23,686 nt of DNA from an uncultured Sutterella sp. (GCA_905202595.1 CAJKSP010000038.1:1-23686), one strand, 5' to 3'; positions 1 through 7,889 are shown, counted from the first letter of the stretch. Program-made: numbers and translations. The notes: generated by a model not told the origin, from the letters alone.

Positions 1-17
1 CGGTGGGTGGTGTGGAA

Positions 18-45
18 GGGGCTGAGGACCAAAAGTCCTCACCCC
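18..45. other. Short hairpin at the left edge
   Basis: GAGGAC (25-30 region) pairs with GTCCTC at 35-40, and a GGGG/CCCC extension is interrupted by a small bulge. No clear T-tract follows on either strand, so I cannot call it a terminator. It may belong to a gene left of the window. Nothing else is recognised in the first 97 bases. Confidence 0.35.
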
Positions 46-91
46 TATCCGATTTTGCGTGAGCAGACAGGAAGGATGCAGACCGGCAGAT

Positions 92-146
92 AACAAAAAA
101 GCCGACTGGCGGCCAAAGAAGAAAACTCTCGGCTGCCAGTCGGCTT
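92..146 (-). terminator. Rho-independent terminator of the C69 dipeptidase gene
   Basis: A perfect 13-bp inverted repeat (98-110 with 134-146, core GCCGACTGGC/GCCAGTCGGC) encloses a 23-base loop. Read on the minus strand, the stem is followed directly by a run of Ts (the A run at 95-100). It lies about 54 bases past the stop codon at 200. A second hairpin at 155-187 (CCCAAGC/GCTTGGG, one bulged base) sits between the stop and this terminator. Confidence 0.85.
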
Positions 147-199
147 TGCAGAAGCCCAAGCTGCAGCGCTAGGGCCGCAGGCTTGGGATCTGGTCGCGA

Positions 200-1630
200 T
201 CAGTCCTTCGACTTGTTGTTCTTAAAGACCACGGCCGCTTCAATGTCCGCCGTGCGGATCGTGAAGAGCTCGTTCATCACGCGTTCGGCGAGCGCGGTGG
301 CTTCATTGCAGATTTCAGCGTTGAAGGCCGTGAGCTTGGCAACGGCTGCATCGCGGTCGGTGCCGGCGATCTTCAGGTATTCCTCTTCAAAGGCCGCCTG
401 CTTTTCAGCGGTCTGCGCTTCAAATTCGCTGAAGGCCTTCTTCACGACCGGAGCGAGCTTGGCATAGTCCGTCATCGCCAGCGTCTGCACGCGGCGGAAC
501 TTCCAGTAGGCCGACTCGCTGTCGGCGTGGTCCGTGCCTTTGCCCCAGGCTTCCGGCACGCTCGTGATGCCGGCATAGAACGGGACGAACGCGGAGAGGT
601 CCGCCATGCCCATGGCGACGTAGGCGACTTCGCCGATTTCCTTCGGCAGCCACGGACGCACCTGCATCACGTGCGCTTCATACGTGCGGAAGACGCTGAT
701 CGGACGCCACGGCTCATTGCCGTTGAGGCCGTTGATGTACGGATCGTGCTCGGTGCCTTCGTAGTGGTCGCGCATCACGGCCTTGACGTCGGCGAGCGTC
801 ACCTTCTTCTCAGGCGCGAGGCAGACCGGGAAGGTGCGGCCCGCGTCCACGGGCTGCTCGAGGCTCGGGTTGAGACGCTTCTGCATGATCCAGACGCGCG
901 GATCGTTGTAGATGCGATCGCGGCCGTCGTCGCGGGTGTAGGCCTTGGAGAAGTTGAAGGCGCCGTCCTTTTCGGGGCAGTAGAAGCCGTGCTCCTGCGC
1001 CCAGGACACGAGCGTGCGCGAGCCCATGCAGTCGGGCGACTCGGGGTCGAAGGCCTGCAGGCGGCCCTGATTGCCGGAGCAGAAGTACTGATCGGCGGGG
1101 ATCTTCTGCGCAATCCACTGATGGCCCGAGCCCGTTTCGAGGTACCAGACCTCCGTGAGGTCGACGAACGCGACGCCGAAGCCTTCGCCGGCGCCGATCG
1201 TCTCGATGATTTCGCCGAGCTTGGCGGCGCCTTCGCGCGCCGAGCGGCAGCGCGGCAGAATCACGTCGGGAATGTCGTCTTCCGTGATGCCCGTCTGCTT
1301 GTTGTAGGGGTCGATGGCGAGAACGGCGTCGGAGGCGAAGATCGATTCCGTGCCGGTCAGGCCGAGGCCGGCTTCATTGAAGCCGACGGCGCCGTGGAGC
1401 TGCGTCTTCCAGTTGGGCACGGTCGAGAAGGCCATGGCATTTTCCGGAAGCGGATACGTGAAGTCGTTCACGCCGCCGTGCGCCTTGCAGCTGTACATGC
1501 CTTTCTGCCCCTGCTTGGCAGGATGAAGAACGACGTGCTGGGCCTTGAGCGAAGAGCTGTCGGCGCTGCGGGCGACGAGGAAGGAGCCGTCGTTGGTGGC
1601 GGCGCCGCCGACGATGATCGTGGTGCACAT
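200..1630 (-). CDS. C69-family dipeptidase (PepD-like N-terminal cysteine hydrolase)
   Basis: The protein is predicted to hydrolyse dipeptides in the cytoplasm. It has 476 residues, the usual size for peptidase family C69. The start is chosen at the ATG at 1630 because the protein then begins Met-Cys-Thr-Thr-Ile-Ile-Val-Gly. In this Ntn-hydrolase family the cysteine at the N-terminus is the nucleophile. A GGAGG ribosome-binding site lies about 10 bases upstream. The open frame continues upstream to 1840, but that extension has no family similarity and would bury the cysteine. The A-R-S-A-D segment near residues 20-24 matches the family's conserved Arg/Asp region. A sigma70-like promoter lies upstream and a strong terminator downstream, so it is probably monocistronic. 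The exact substrate cannot be read from the sequence. Confidence 0.93.
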   Translation of the reverse strand: MCTTIIVGGAATNDGSFLVARSADSSSLKAQHVVLHPAKQGQKGMYSCKAHGGVNDFTYPLPENAMAFSTVPNWKTQLHGAVGFNEAGLGLTGTESIFASDAVLAIDPYNKQTGITEDDIPDVILPRCRSAREGAAKLGEIIETIGAGEGFGVAFVDLTEVWYLETGSGHQWIAQKIPADQYFCSGNQGRLQAFDPESPDCMGSRTLVSWAQEHGFYCPEKDGAFNFSKAYTRDDGRDRIYNDPRVWIMQKRLNPSLEQPVDAGRTFPVCLAPEKKVTLADVKAVMRDHYEGTEHDPYINGLNGNEPWRPISVFRTYEAHVMQVRPWLPKEIGEVAYVAMGMADLSAFVPFYAGITSVPEAWGKGTDHADSESAYWKFRRVQTLAMTDYAKLAPVVKKAFSEFEAQTAEKQAAFEEEYLKIAGTDRDAAVAKLTAFNAEICNEATALAERVMNELFTIRTADIEAAVVFKNNKSKD

Positions 1631-1722
1631 GAGTAGCGTAACCTCCAGAAAAGTCATGCCGGCAGCGCAGCCGGACCCTGCGGGTCCAACATCAGGCTGA
1701 TGAGCGGCCGGCGAGCGCGCAC

Positions 1723-1750
1723 ATTGTAAGGGCTTGCACTGTTCTGCCAA
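1723..1750 (-). promoter_or_regulatory. Sigma70-like promoter of the C69 dipeptidase gene
   Basis: On the minus strand, TTGGCA (1750-1745) is separated by 16 bases from TACAAT (1728-1723). Each hexamer matches the consensus in five of six positions. The -10 box lies about 93 bases before the dipeptidase start codon. The assignment rests on pattern and position only. Confidence 0.6.
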
Positions 1751-1897
1751 AGCCTTTTTTTCCATCCGGACGAACTTTGAGAAAATGAAGCGGGGCGAGG
1801 CCTTTCTGCATCTGGAGGCGGGTTTCTGCCGCATCGGCATGCCGGTCGATCATGCGAAGCGTGCTTGCGCTTCATAGAGGAAAAGGAGGATTTCTGC

Positions 1898-3220
1898 ATG
1901 TTGAAGTCTGAAAAGCGCGATGAAGGAGGCCGGGGCGTTGCGGCGGTCCGAGAGCATGCTGCGGCGCTTTTGGGTGCGGCTAGGGCGCTTTCCGCCGATG
2001 GCGAAGGCGTGACGCGCGAGGCGTTCGGCGACAGGGAGTCGGCTGTTCTTGACTGCATTGAGGACGCCGGCCGAGCCTTGGGACTGGCGCCGCAGCGCGA
2101 TCCGGCCGGCAATCTGTGGCTTCGGCGCGAAGGCCGGGAGCCGTCGCTGCCTTTGATCGTGCTCGGCAGCCATGCCGACAGCGTTCCTCAAGGCGGCAAC
2201 TTCGACGGCTTGGCCGGCATTGCCGCAGGGCTTGCGGCGCTCGAGCGCCTTGCGGCAGAAGGCATCGCGCTGCGCCATCCCTGCGCCGTGCTGGCGCTTC
2301 GCGGCGAAGAAAACTCTTTTTATGGCAAGCCCTACATCGGCTCCCGAATGCTCTTAGGCCAATTCCCTCGCGCAGAGCTCGAGCTTCGTCACCGCACGAC
2401 CGGGCGGACGCTGGGCGAGGCGGTTGCCGCAGCGGGGGTGGATCCTGAGGCTGTATCCGCCGGACGGTTCCTCGTCGATCCGAAGTCGCTACGCTGCTTC
2501 ATCGAGCTTCACATCGAGCAAGGGCCGACGCTCGATCTGTCGCCCGACGTGCGCGTCGGCGTTGTGACGGGCATCCGCGCGATTGCTTCTCACAAAACGG
2601 TGGTCTGCCGTCCCCTCCGAGAGGGCGCCGATCCGGCGGCAGCGACGGCGTCGCTGCTCTGCCGCATGGAGGATCATTGGGAGGAAGCGCTTGCCCGAGG
2701 AGAGGATCTCGTCGAAACGACCGGCATTCTCGAGACGCGCTCAGCATCAGCCGATGCCGGCGCAGAGGCGGGAGAGCGCGCGCTCCCGGCTTCTTCGCCG
2801 CTTGCGCCGGCGTCGTCCGCGGCTTTTTCCTTTGACATTCGAAGCCTGCACCGCTCGACGATCGAGCGCTTTCATGCGCTTCTTCTCGAGGAAGCGGCAG
2901 CAGCAGGCAGCGCTCGGGGGGCGGCCTTCGACTTTGATCCCATGCTCTATTCGCCAGCAGCCGTCATGGATCCGGCGCTTCGGCGATTCCTTCACGAAGG
3001 CGCCGAGGCGGCGGATGTGCCGGTGCGAGACATGTCTTCAGGCGCCGGGCATGACAGCGCCGTCTTTGCCGCTGCCGGCGTGCCGACGGCGATGCTCTTC
3101 ATTGCAAACCGCTTCGGCTCGCACAACCCGCATGAGGCGATGGACATGGCGGACTTTCTCGCCGGCACGGCTGTGCTTGCTGAAGCGCTCAAGCGTCTCG
3201 ACAAGGCGCCTGACGTCTAG
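1898..3220 (+). CDS. M20-family Zn hydrolase, hydantoinase/carbamoylase type (allantoate or N-carbamoyl amino acid amidohydrolase-like)
   Basis: The predicted cytoplasmic metal-dependent amidohydrolase has 440 residues, close to the 400-430 usual for the hydantoinase/carbamoylase branch of M20. The start at 1898 is chosen because an AAGGAGG site lies 8-9 bases upstream; an in-frame ATG at 1865 lacks this. Likely metal and catalytic residues, numbered from this start, are H92 in G-S-H-A-D, D103 in N-F-D-G, the Glu pair 137-138 in R-G-E-E-N, H205 in E-L-H-I-E-Q-G, and H409 in G-S-H-N-P-H-E. The E-L-H-I-E-Q-G and S-H-N-P-H-E motifs are typical of this branch. The lid/dimerisation domain after residue 225 is unusual: the G-x-x-x-H-A-G-T-T-P motif is replaced by an A-S-H-K-T segment. 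A proline/alanine-rich insert follows near 285-310. The substrate is not determinable. Confidence 0.88.
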   Translation: MLKSEKRDEGGRGVAAVREHAAALLGAARALSADGEGVTREAFGDRESAVLDCIEDAGRALGLAPQRDPAGNLWLRREGREPSLPLIVLGSHADSVPQGGNFDGLAGIAAGLAALERLAAEGIALRHPCAVLALRGEENSFYGKPYIGSRMLLGQFPRAELELRHRTTGRTLGEAVAAAGVDPEAVSAGRFLVDPKSLRCFIELHIEQGPTLDLSPDVRVGVVTGIRAIASHKTVVCRPLREGADPAAATASLLCRMEDHWEEALARGEDLVETTGILETRSASADAGAEAGERALPASSPLAPASSAAFSFDIRSLHRSTIERFHALLLEEAAAAGSARGAAFDFDPMLYSPAAVMDPALRRFLHEGAEAADVPVRDMSSGAGHDSAVFAAAGVPTAMLFIANRFGSHNPHEAMDMADFLAGTAVLAEALKRLDKAPDV

Positions 3221-3249
3221 AGGCTTGGGTCGTCAGCCCCTCTCTCTCC

Positions 3250-5289
3250 TCAGGCCGCGAGTCCGCTCCAGCGCCTTGCGCCGAACTGCCTGGCCACTTC
3301 GTCGGCCGTTCGCAGCACGGCGTCGAAGAGCGGCGTTTCCCAGTGCATCTTGGGGAGCGCGCGGCCGAAGACGGCATTTTCCGCCTGAGCCCGGAAAAGC
3401 GCGCTCCTTTCTCGCTCCATGAGACGCCAGGCGACGCAGAGGCGGTCGGCGGCTGCGGACATGAGCTCCATGGTCGGAATGGCGTCGGACTTGCTGCTGT
3501 TGGCAGAGGCGTAGGCGGGAACGAGATTCCAGAGGTCGTTTGAGTGGATGCGCGACCAGGGCACCAAGTGGTCGACGGCGAGCGTTCTCGCCGTGAGCGG
3601 GCGTCCGGTCCAGACGCAGGCAAGGCCCTGAGGAATGGACGCCGCATAAACGGCTTTGGCCGCCGCAACGTCGCGCTCGCTTTCAGGAGGCAGCAGCCAT
3701 TCGAGCACGGCGCCGACCGAGGCAGGGGGCGCTGCGGCGGCGGTCTTTCGGGCAAGCTGCCCGAAGCGCGCGGAGAGCTTTGCCCATTCGAGAAGCGTCG
3801 TATCGGCGAGATCAGGCGCCGTGCGGGTGAGTTCGCGCCAGACGGCGGCAGGGAGATAGAGCCTGCCGTAGCGCGCTTCTGCAGACGTCGGGTCCAAAGC
3901 CGAAAAGCGGCTCAGGCCGCCTGCCACTTGGAAGAGCAGGTTGTGATCGAGCCTGGGGTCGGCGGCAAGCGAATTGCCGGCATACCAGATCGGGCCCTTC
4001 TTCAAGGTTCTCGCGACGGCGTCGAACAGCGCAGCGGCGGCGCGGGCGCGCTTGCTTTCAGGGGATCGGGCCAGCACGCCGGAGTAGTAGTCCTCTCGAA
4101 AGGAAATCCAGTCGCCGCTGTAGAGGGCGGCGAGCGCTTCAAGCTCCGCATCAAAGGCAAGCGGACGGCCGCCGGCGATCTGCCGGGGCGGCGCAGAAGG
4201 CGCCGCAGCGCTTTGAGCGCCGCGGTGCCGCGCCGTCCAGTAGTAGCCCGCAATTCGCTCGATCACAAGCGAAAAGGGAATGCTGGCGACGGCAGGCTGC
4301 GGATCGCCCGCACTCTTTTTCTCTGCGTTTGCCGGTGCATCCGGCGGCGCCAGGACGAGTCGCGGCGCCTTCTCGGGCGAGGCGGCTTCATAAGCGGCTC
4401 GGCCAGGATTGGCAATATTGACGTCGCAGAGCGCTCTCAGCAGCGCGAATTTATAGGTCGACGTCTTGCTGTCGTTTTCGATCAGGCTTCGCAGATTCAT
4501 GCGGGCGCGCCGCTGTCCGGCATCCCGAACGAAGACGAGCGACGCCCAGCGGCATCGGCTGCCGTCCGGGCCGACGTCGTCCGCGAGCTCCCGAGAAGCT
4601 TCGACAAAGCCGAAGCGCTCGAAGAGAGCCGCATAATGCTCGGGCGCGCGGTTGGCGTAGCGCCGTTCGCCGTCCTGCGCATGATCAAGCGGCACGGCGA
4701 TGAGAATTTCGCCTTCGTTGGGATCGAGCGCCTGATCCAGGAAGACTGCCGTTTGATAGAGCTCGTTTTCGTCCAGATGCTGCAGCACGCCCATGGCGCA
4801 GACGACGGTGGCAGGGCCAGGGACGGCAAAGAAACTGGGCCACGCAGATGCTTCGGCTTCCGGGCCGCCTCGCTGCAGCGACAGGCGCGCAAGACTTTCT
4901 GGCTGAGGCGGCAGCGGCAGCGCTTCGAAGCGAAGTCGGCCGCTTTGATGCCGAGGGTCCGAGAGCGCCAGCCGGCGGGCTGCGCGAATCATTTCGGGCG
5001 AGCCGTCTGTTGCTGTGACGATGGCGCCGCGTGCGGCCAGAAAGCGCGCATCTCGACCGGAGCCGCAGCCAATCTCGAGCACGCGGGCGCCGGCCGGAAT
5101 CCAGCGGGCAAAAAGCGAGGCAAAAGGCGAGCGGCCTTCGTTCTCGGCATCGCCGAGCGATTCGTAGATGCCGGCAAGCCTGGAGGCTTCCCGGCTGTAG
5201 TAGGCGAGAGTCGAAGCCGCCGACGGCAGTTCAGGCGGCAGGCCGTCCGCTGCCGCGCAGCAGCCGGCAGAATGCGAAGAAGCAGACAT
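3250..5289 (-). CDS. Fusion protein: class I SAM methyltransferase domain plus HNH nuclease-like domain
   Basis: One uninterrupted 679-residue frame carries two modules. Residues about 25-260 form a Rossmann methyltransferase: motif I L-E-I-G-C-G-S-G at 71-78, acidic D95 at the end of strand 2, and a C-A-M-G-V-L-Q-H-L segment at 164-172 as in small-molecule methyltransferases. There is no N/D-P-P-Y motif as in adenine DNA methyltransferases. Residue 264 is a Met followed by N-L-R-S-L-I-E-N-D and a T-Y-K-F-A-L-L-R-A-L stretch, like the start of free-standing HNH proteins. Near the C-terminus an HNH-like core reads C558, D573-H574, W578, N584, N588, N597, K600. The usual second zinc-type cysteine is Thr561. 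No ribosome-binding site precedes Met264, which supports a true fusion. The gene starts 18 bases after creA and may be co-transcribed with it. It converges on the M20 gene with a 29-base gap. Function is unknown; nucleic-acid processing or phage defence is possible. Confidence 0.85.
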   Translation of the reverse strand: MSASSHSAGCCAAADGLPPELPSAASTLAYYSREASRLAGIYESLGDAENEGRSPFASLFARWIPAGARVLEIGCGSGRDARFLAARGAIVTATDGSPEMIRAARRLALSDPRHQSGRLRFEALPLPPQPESLARLSLQRGGPEAEASAWPSFFAVPGPATVVCAMGVLQHLDENELYQTAVFLDQALDPNEGEILIAVPLDHAQDGERRYANRAPEHYAALFERFGFVEASRELADDVGPDGSRCRWASLVFVRDAGQRRARMNLRSLIENDSKTSTYKFALLRALCDVNIANPGRAAYEAASPEKAPRLVLAPPDAPANAEKKSAGDPQPAVASIPFSLVIERIAGYYWTARHRGAQSAAAPSAPPRQIAGGRPLAFDAELEALAALYSGDWISFREDYYSGVLARSPESKRARAAAALFDAVARTLKKGPIWYAGNSLAADPRLDHNLLFQVAGGLSRFSALDPTSAEARYGRLYLPAAVWRELTRTAPDLADTTLLEWAKLSARFGQLARKTAAAAPPASVGAVLEWLLPPESERDVAAAKAVYAASIPQGLACVWTGRPLTARTLAVDHLVPWSRIHSNDLWNLVPAYASANSSKSDAIPTMELMSAAADRLCVAWRLMERERSALFRAQAENAVFGRALPKMHWETPLFDAVLRTADEVARQFGARRWSGLAA

Positions 5290-5307
5290 GCCTAAAAGTC
5301 TAGCGCG

Positions 5308-5847
5308 TCAAAGGCTGCCGCCTTCGGATGCCGGCGCAGGGGGAAGAGGACGGCGGTAGGCGGCTGTTCCCCAGAGCGGCACCGTGGAGAGGCTGTGCTT
5401 GAAGCTTCCACTTACTTCCTTGGTGGAGTAAGAAACGTAGAGCAGCGTCTGATGCGCCTCATCGTAGATGCGGCGAATCTTCATGCGCTTGAAGAAGATC
5501 GACTTTGAGCGCGTGAAGATCACTTCGCCGTCGCGGCTCTTGTCGATCGAGTCGATCATTGCGGGCGTGATTTCGCCGGTCTGGCGGCACGAAACCGAAG
5601 ACTCCGAGGGATCTGAGAGCTGCAGCGGCGAGTCGATTGATGCGACGTGGCAGGTGACGCCTGGTACCTGAGGGTCGACAAAGGCGTCGATGGCGATGTT
5701 CTTGAAGGTGAGGAGGCCTAGCGAAACGTCGGACACTTCGCTCTCAGAGCATCCGGCAAGAAGGCCTGCGCAGAGTGCGGCGGCGGCCGCCGCCTTTGCG
5801 GCGCGAAGAATGCAGGCGCAGGCAATGGACGCTGAACGCTTGGACAT
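5308..5847 (-). CDS. creA: CreA-family lipoprotein
   Basis: This 179-residue protein matches the CreA family, whose function is not established. The N-terminus is a lipoprotein signal peptide: a basic start, an Ala/Leu-rich core, and the lipobox L-A-G-C with lipidation expected at C33. The mature part shows the family's V-T-C-H-V-A-S-I-D segment near 64-72 and S-V-S-C-R-Q-T-G near 84-91, whose two cysteines could pair in the periplasm. A GGAG site lies about 12 bases before the ATG. The tail is Pro/Ala-rich and probably disordered. It lies downstream of larE on the same strand with a hairpin between them, and 18 bases upstream of the methyltransferase-HNH gene. Confidence 0.88.
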   Translation of the reverse strand: MSKRSASIACACILRAAKAAAAAALCAGLLAGCSESEVSDVSLGLLTFKNIAIDAFVDPQVPGVTCHVASIDSPLQLSDPSESSVSCRQTGEITPAMIDSIDKSRDGEVIFTRSKSIFFKRMKIRRIYDEAHQTLLYVSYSTKEVSGSFKHSLSTVPLWGTAAYRRPLPPAPASEGGSL

Positions 5848-5953
5848 GGCGGTTCTCCGAAACTGATGCTTGATTGTGACACGTCCGCCGGGTCAGTCGG
5901 AACACAATGGGCGAGGCTTTAATCTCATTGACAAGGCGGCGAGAAGCCGCGCA

Positions 5954-5984
5954 GCCTTCCTCAGGCGCTGCTGAAGAGGAAGGC
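5954..5984. terminator. Hairpin between larE and creA (possible weak terminator)
   Basis: A perfect 9-bp inverted repeat, GCCTTCCTC (5954-5962) and GAGGAAGGC (5976-5984), begins 6 bases after the larE stop. No T-run follows on the minus strand, so termination would be weak. It could instead stabilise the 3' end of the lar message. Confidence 0.45.
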
Positions 5985-5989
5985 CTTTC

Positions 5990-6865
5990 CTACTTCGCTT
6001 CCGCTTCGGGCATGCGGTCGTAGAAGCCCGACAGCTGATCGACCAGGGCCCAGGTCAGGTGAGCCAGCTCGTTGCCGTAGCGCGCTTCAATTTCGCCGCA
6101 GAGACGATTCAGTTCGCGGGAGGCGGCTTCTTCGCTCATGCCGGCAGGCAGGCTTTCTCGAGCGACGTGCAGCACGGGCTGAGCGGGCTTGGGCATGCGA
6201 AGCCGATAGCGCAGGCGCTCTCCGAACGCGTCTTCGGCGACGAGCTCTTCAGCGTCGGCGATGGCCTGCAGCAGCGCGGGCTTGGGCTGCACGCCGTAAG
6301 GAAAGCGCGTGAGAAGACAGGGCCGAGCCATTTGATCGGGATGTGGAAAGCCGATTTCTCGGCCGATTTCGCGCAGGCGCGCTTTGCTGATGCCCGCTTC
6401 GGCAAGGGGCGAACGGATGCCGAGCTCTCGGAGCGCCTTGAGGCCGGGGCGATAGACGCCGAGATCCGAGTGATTCGTGCCGTCGCAAAGCGGTCCTGTG
6501 CCGGAGGCCTTCGCCACTTCAAGAAGCGCCTCGAAGAGATGCTTTTTGCAGACGAAGCAGCGTTCGCGGCCGGCGGCGGCCAGTTCCGGAAGCGAAAGCG
6601 AGGAGGCCGGCACGAGCGTGGCCTCGAATCCCATGGCCTCAGCGTCTCTAATGGCTGCCGAGGTTTCATCGGGCGCAATCTGCGGGCCGATGATGTGATA
6701 GAGCGCCGGCATGAAGCCGAGCCGCTTGGCTGCGTAGGCGAGGAAGCGGCTGTCCAGGCCGCCCGAATAAGCCAGCGAGAAGCTGCCGCGCACGGCAAGG
6801 CCGGCGAGCACGCGCTGAAGCTCAGCGAGCTCCGGAATGGCAGTCAGGTCGATCGGGGTGGTCAT
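5990..6865 (-). CDS. larE: LarE, ATP-dependent sulfur transferase of nickel-pincer cofactor synthesis
   Basis: LarE adenylates the carboxylates of pyridinium-3,5-biscarboxylate mononucleotide and converts them to thiocarboxylates, in the cytoplasm. The 291-residue protein has the PP-loop ATPase motif S-G-G-L-D-S at 34-39, the D-G-T-N segment at 128-131 followed by Y-R-P-G-L-K-A, and P-C-L-L-T-R-F-P-Y-G at 182-191. C183 aligns with the sacrificial Cys176 of Lactobacillus plantarum LarE. It also has C103-x-x-C106. That three-cysteine set resembles LarE types described as carrying a [4Fe-4S] cluster rather than sacrificing the cysteine; this is an inference. No strong ribosome-binding site precedes the ATG. 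It is the last of the lar genes, separated from larC by 265 bases. Confidence 0.93.
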   Translation of the reverse strand: MTTPIDLTAIPELAELQRVLAGLAVRGSFSLAYSGGLDSRFLAYAAKRLGFMPALYHIIGPQIAPDETSAAIRDAEAMGFEATLVPASSLSLPELAAAGRERCFVCKKHLFEALLEVAKASGTGPLCDGTNHSDLGVYRPGLKALRELGIRSPLAEAGISKARLREIGREIGFPHPDQMARPCLLTRFPYGVQPKPALLQAIADAEELVAEDAFGERLRYRLRMPKPAQPVLHVARESLPAGMSEEAASRELNRLCGEIEARYGNELAHLTWALVDQLSGFYDRMPEAEAK

Positions 6866-6954
6866 TTAGAGGCTTCTGTCTCAAAGGCGGCGGCATCAGC
6901 GGAGCGCTGCTGGGGAATGCAGCCGCTCAGCCTGCCGCGGTTCAGACGCAGGTT

Positions 6955-7014
6955 GACAAAAAAAGGCGGACGAAGACGGCGGCTATTCTAGCCGTCCGGC
7001 AGGCGGCCTCGGCG
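6955..7014 (-). terminator. Possible terminator after the larC-like gene
   Basis: On the minus strand, a GC-rich region with short inverted repeats (GACGGC/GCCGTC around 6975-6995) is followed by a run of seven Ts (the A run at 6958-6964). The stem is imperfect, so this is a tentative call. The rest of the 265-base larC-larE gap shows no gene. Confidence 0.35.
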
Positions 7015-7130
7015 GGGTCAGCCGCCGTTTGAATGCGGCGCCATCCTACTGCTATGTCGGCCTCTTCGTCTCAGTCTGCAGACAGAATTTTGCAGGATGG
7101 CGCGCTCTTTTCTCCTTGCGCGCTTCGCCC

Positions 7131-7889
7131 TCAGGCTTCATCAGCAGGCAGCGCCGGTCCCATGGCAAAGAGCGTGCCGTTCGGTACGTCTTCGAAGTAG
7201 CGTTCGGAGAAGACGGTTGCTGTGCGCTCCGGCGTCATCTTCGGCCATGCGCCGAAGCGGGCGCCGAAGCCCTTGAGGAGCGCAAGCCCTGTCGGCGTGA
7301 CGGGCTCGCCCTCGCCGGCATAGCCCCGAACGGCCACGCCCTCGAGCATCTGAAACATCGCCGGCGCCGGATAGGGCACGAAGCCGTGCGCGCATTTCAC
7401 CGTGCCGTCGCCGAGCGGAATGGGACTCGAGACGATTTCAGCAGGCTCGATCGTCGTAAGAAATTCGGCGCAAAGTCCGATGGCGAGGATGTTGCCCATG
7501 CGGCCGACTTCATGAAAATGCACGCATTCGGGCGGTGCATTGTGAACGCGGCCCTCCGCTTCGGCGAGCACGCGCCAAACTTGGGCGGCTTTGGCCTTGG
7601 CCGCATCGGAGAGGCGGCTTTGGGCGTAGATTTCCAGAATATCGCCGGGGTGGCGGTGAGCATGCTCGGGCTCCGTCAAAATGCGGGCTCCGAAGCCAGA
7701 AATGCCGTTCACGGATCGTGCGCCGAAGGCGATGCCGCAGGGAATCTCAGGGAAGAGCGAGCAGAGGTACGCCGAAGCGGTGCCTGAGGTTTGATCGGTC
7801 AGGGCAAGAAGGCCTGCAAGGAAGGCGGCGGCATTGAAGCCCGCATGGATGCGCACGGCAAGCACGGGACGGCCGAAGGTGTCGGACAT
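7131..7889 (-). CDS. larC: LarC1-like protein, N-terminal LarC domain only, degenerate motifs
   Basis: LarC normally inserts nickel into the pincer nucleotide using CTP. This 252-residue protein matches only the N-terminal half (LarC1): H-F-H-E-V-G at 124-129, the S-S-P-I-P-L-G-D-G-T stretch from 154, P-V-T-P-T-G at 196-201. Two usual acidic motifs are lost. The canonical start D-x-F-S-G-I-S-G-D-M is here R-I-H-A-G-F-N-A-A-A, and the V-D-x-I-V-D after H-F-H-E-V-G is M-G-N-I-L-A. The histidine-rich loop is reduced to E-H-A-H-R-H. The C-terminal CTP-binding domain (LarC2) is absent. I read past the stop in the frame that carries on from it; it gives a short unrelated peptide ending in a stop, so there is no sign of the frameshift seen in L. 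plantarum. The start at 7889 is chosen for its upstream GGAG and a good match from there. It lies 71 bases after larB. Confidence 0.85.
   Translation of the reverse strand: MSDTFGRPVLAVRIHAGFNAAAFLAGLLALTDQTSGTASAYLCSLFPEIPCGIAFGARSVNGISGFGARILTEPEHAHRHPGDILEIYAQSRLSDAAKAKAAQVWRVLAEAEGRVHNAPPECVHFHEVGRMGNILAIGLCAEFLTTIEPAEIVSSPIPLGDGTVKCAHGFVPYPAPAMFQMLEGVAVRGYAGEGEPVTPTGLALLKGFGARFGAWPKMTPERTATVFSERYFEDVPNGTLFAMGPALPADEA

Noticed and set aside
527..1636. 369-codon open frame opposite the C69 dipeptidase
   Set aside because: It mirrors the dipeptidase codons, and has no ribosome-binding site or domain.
3544..5295. 583-codon open frame on the plus strand opposite the methyltransferase-HNH gene
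   Set aside because: It is antisense to a gene with clear motifs, Arg/Ala/Gly-rich, without recognisable domains; a by-product of high GC.
6953..6989. Plus-strand promoter TTGACA ... TATTCT
   Set aside because: The spacing is 25 bases, too long for sigma70, and no plus-strand gene follows.
6059..6991. 310-codon open frame on the plus strand opposite larE
   Set aside because: Antisense shadow of a gene with an intact PP-loop and conserved cysteines.
7054..7140. A LarC2 continuation by frameshift at the larC end
   Set aside because: The frame that continues past the stop gives about 29 unrelated residues (Lys/Arg-rich) before a stop, with no LarC2 motif.
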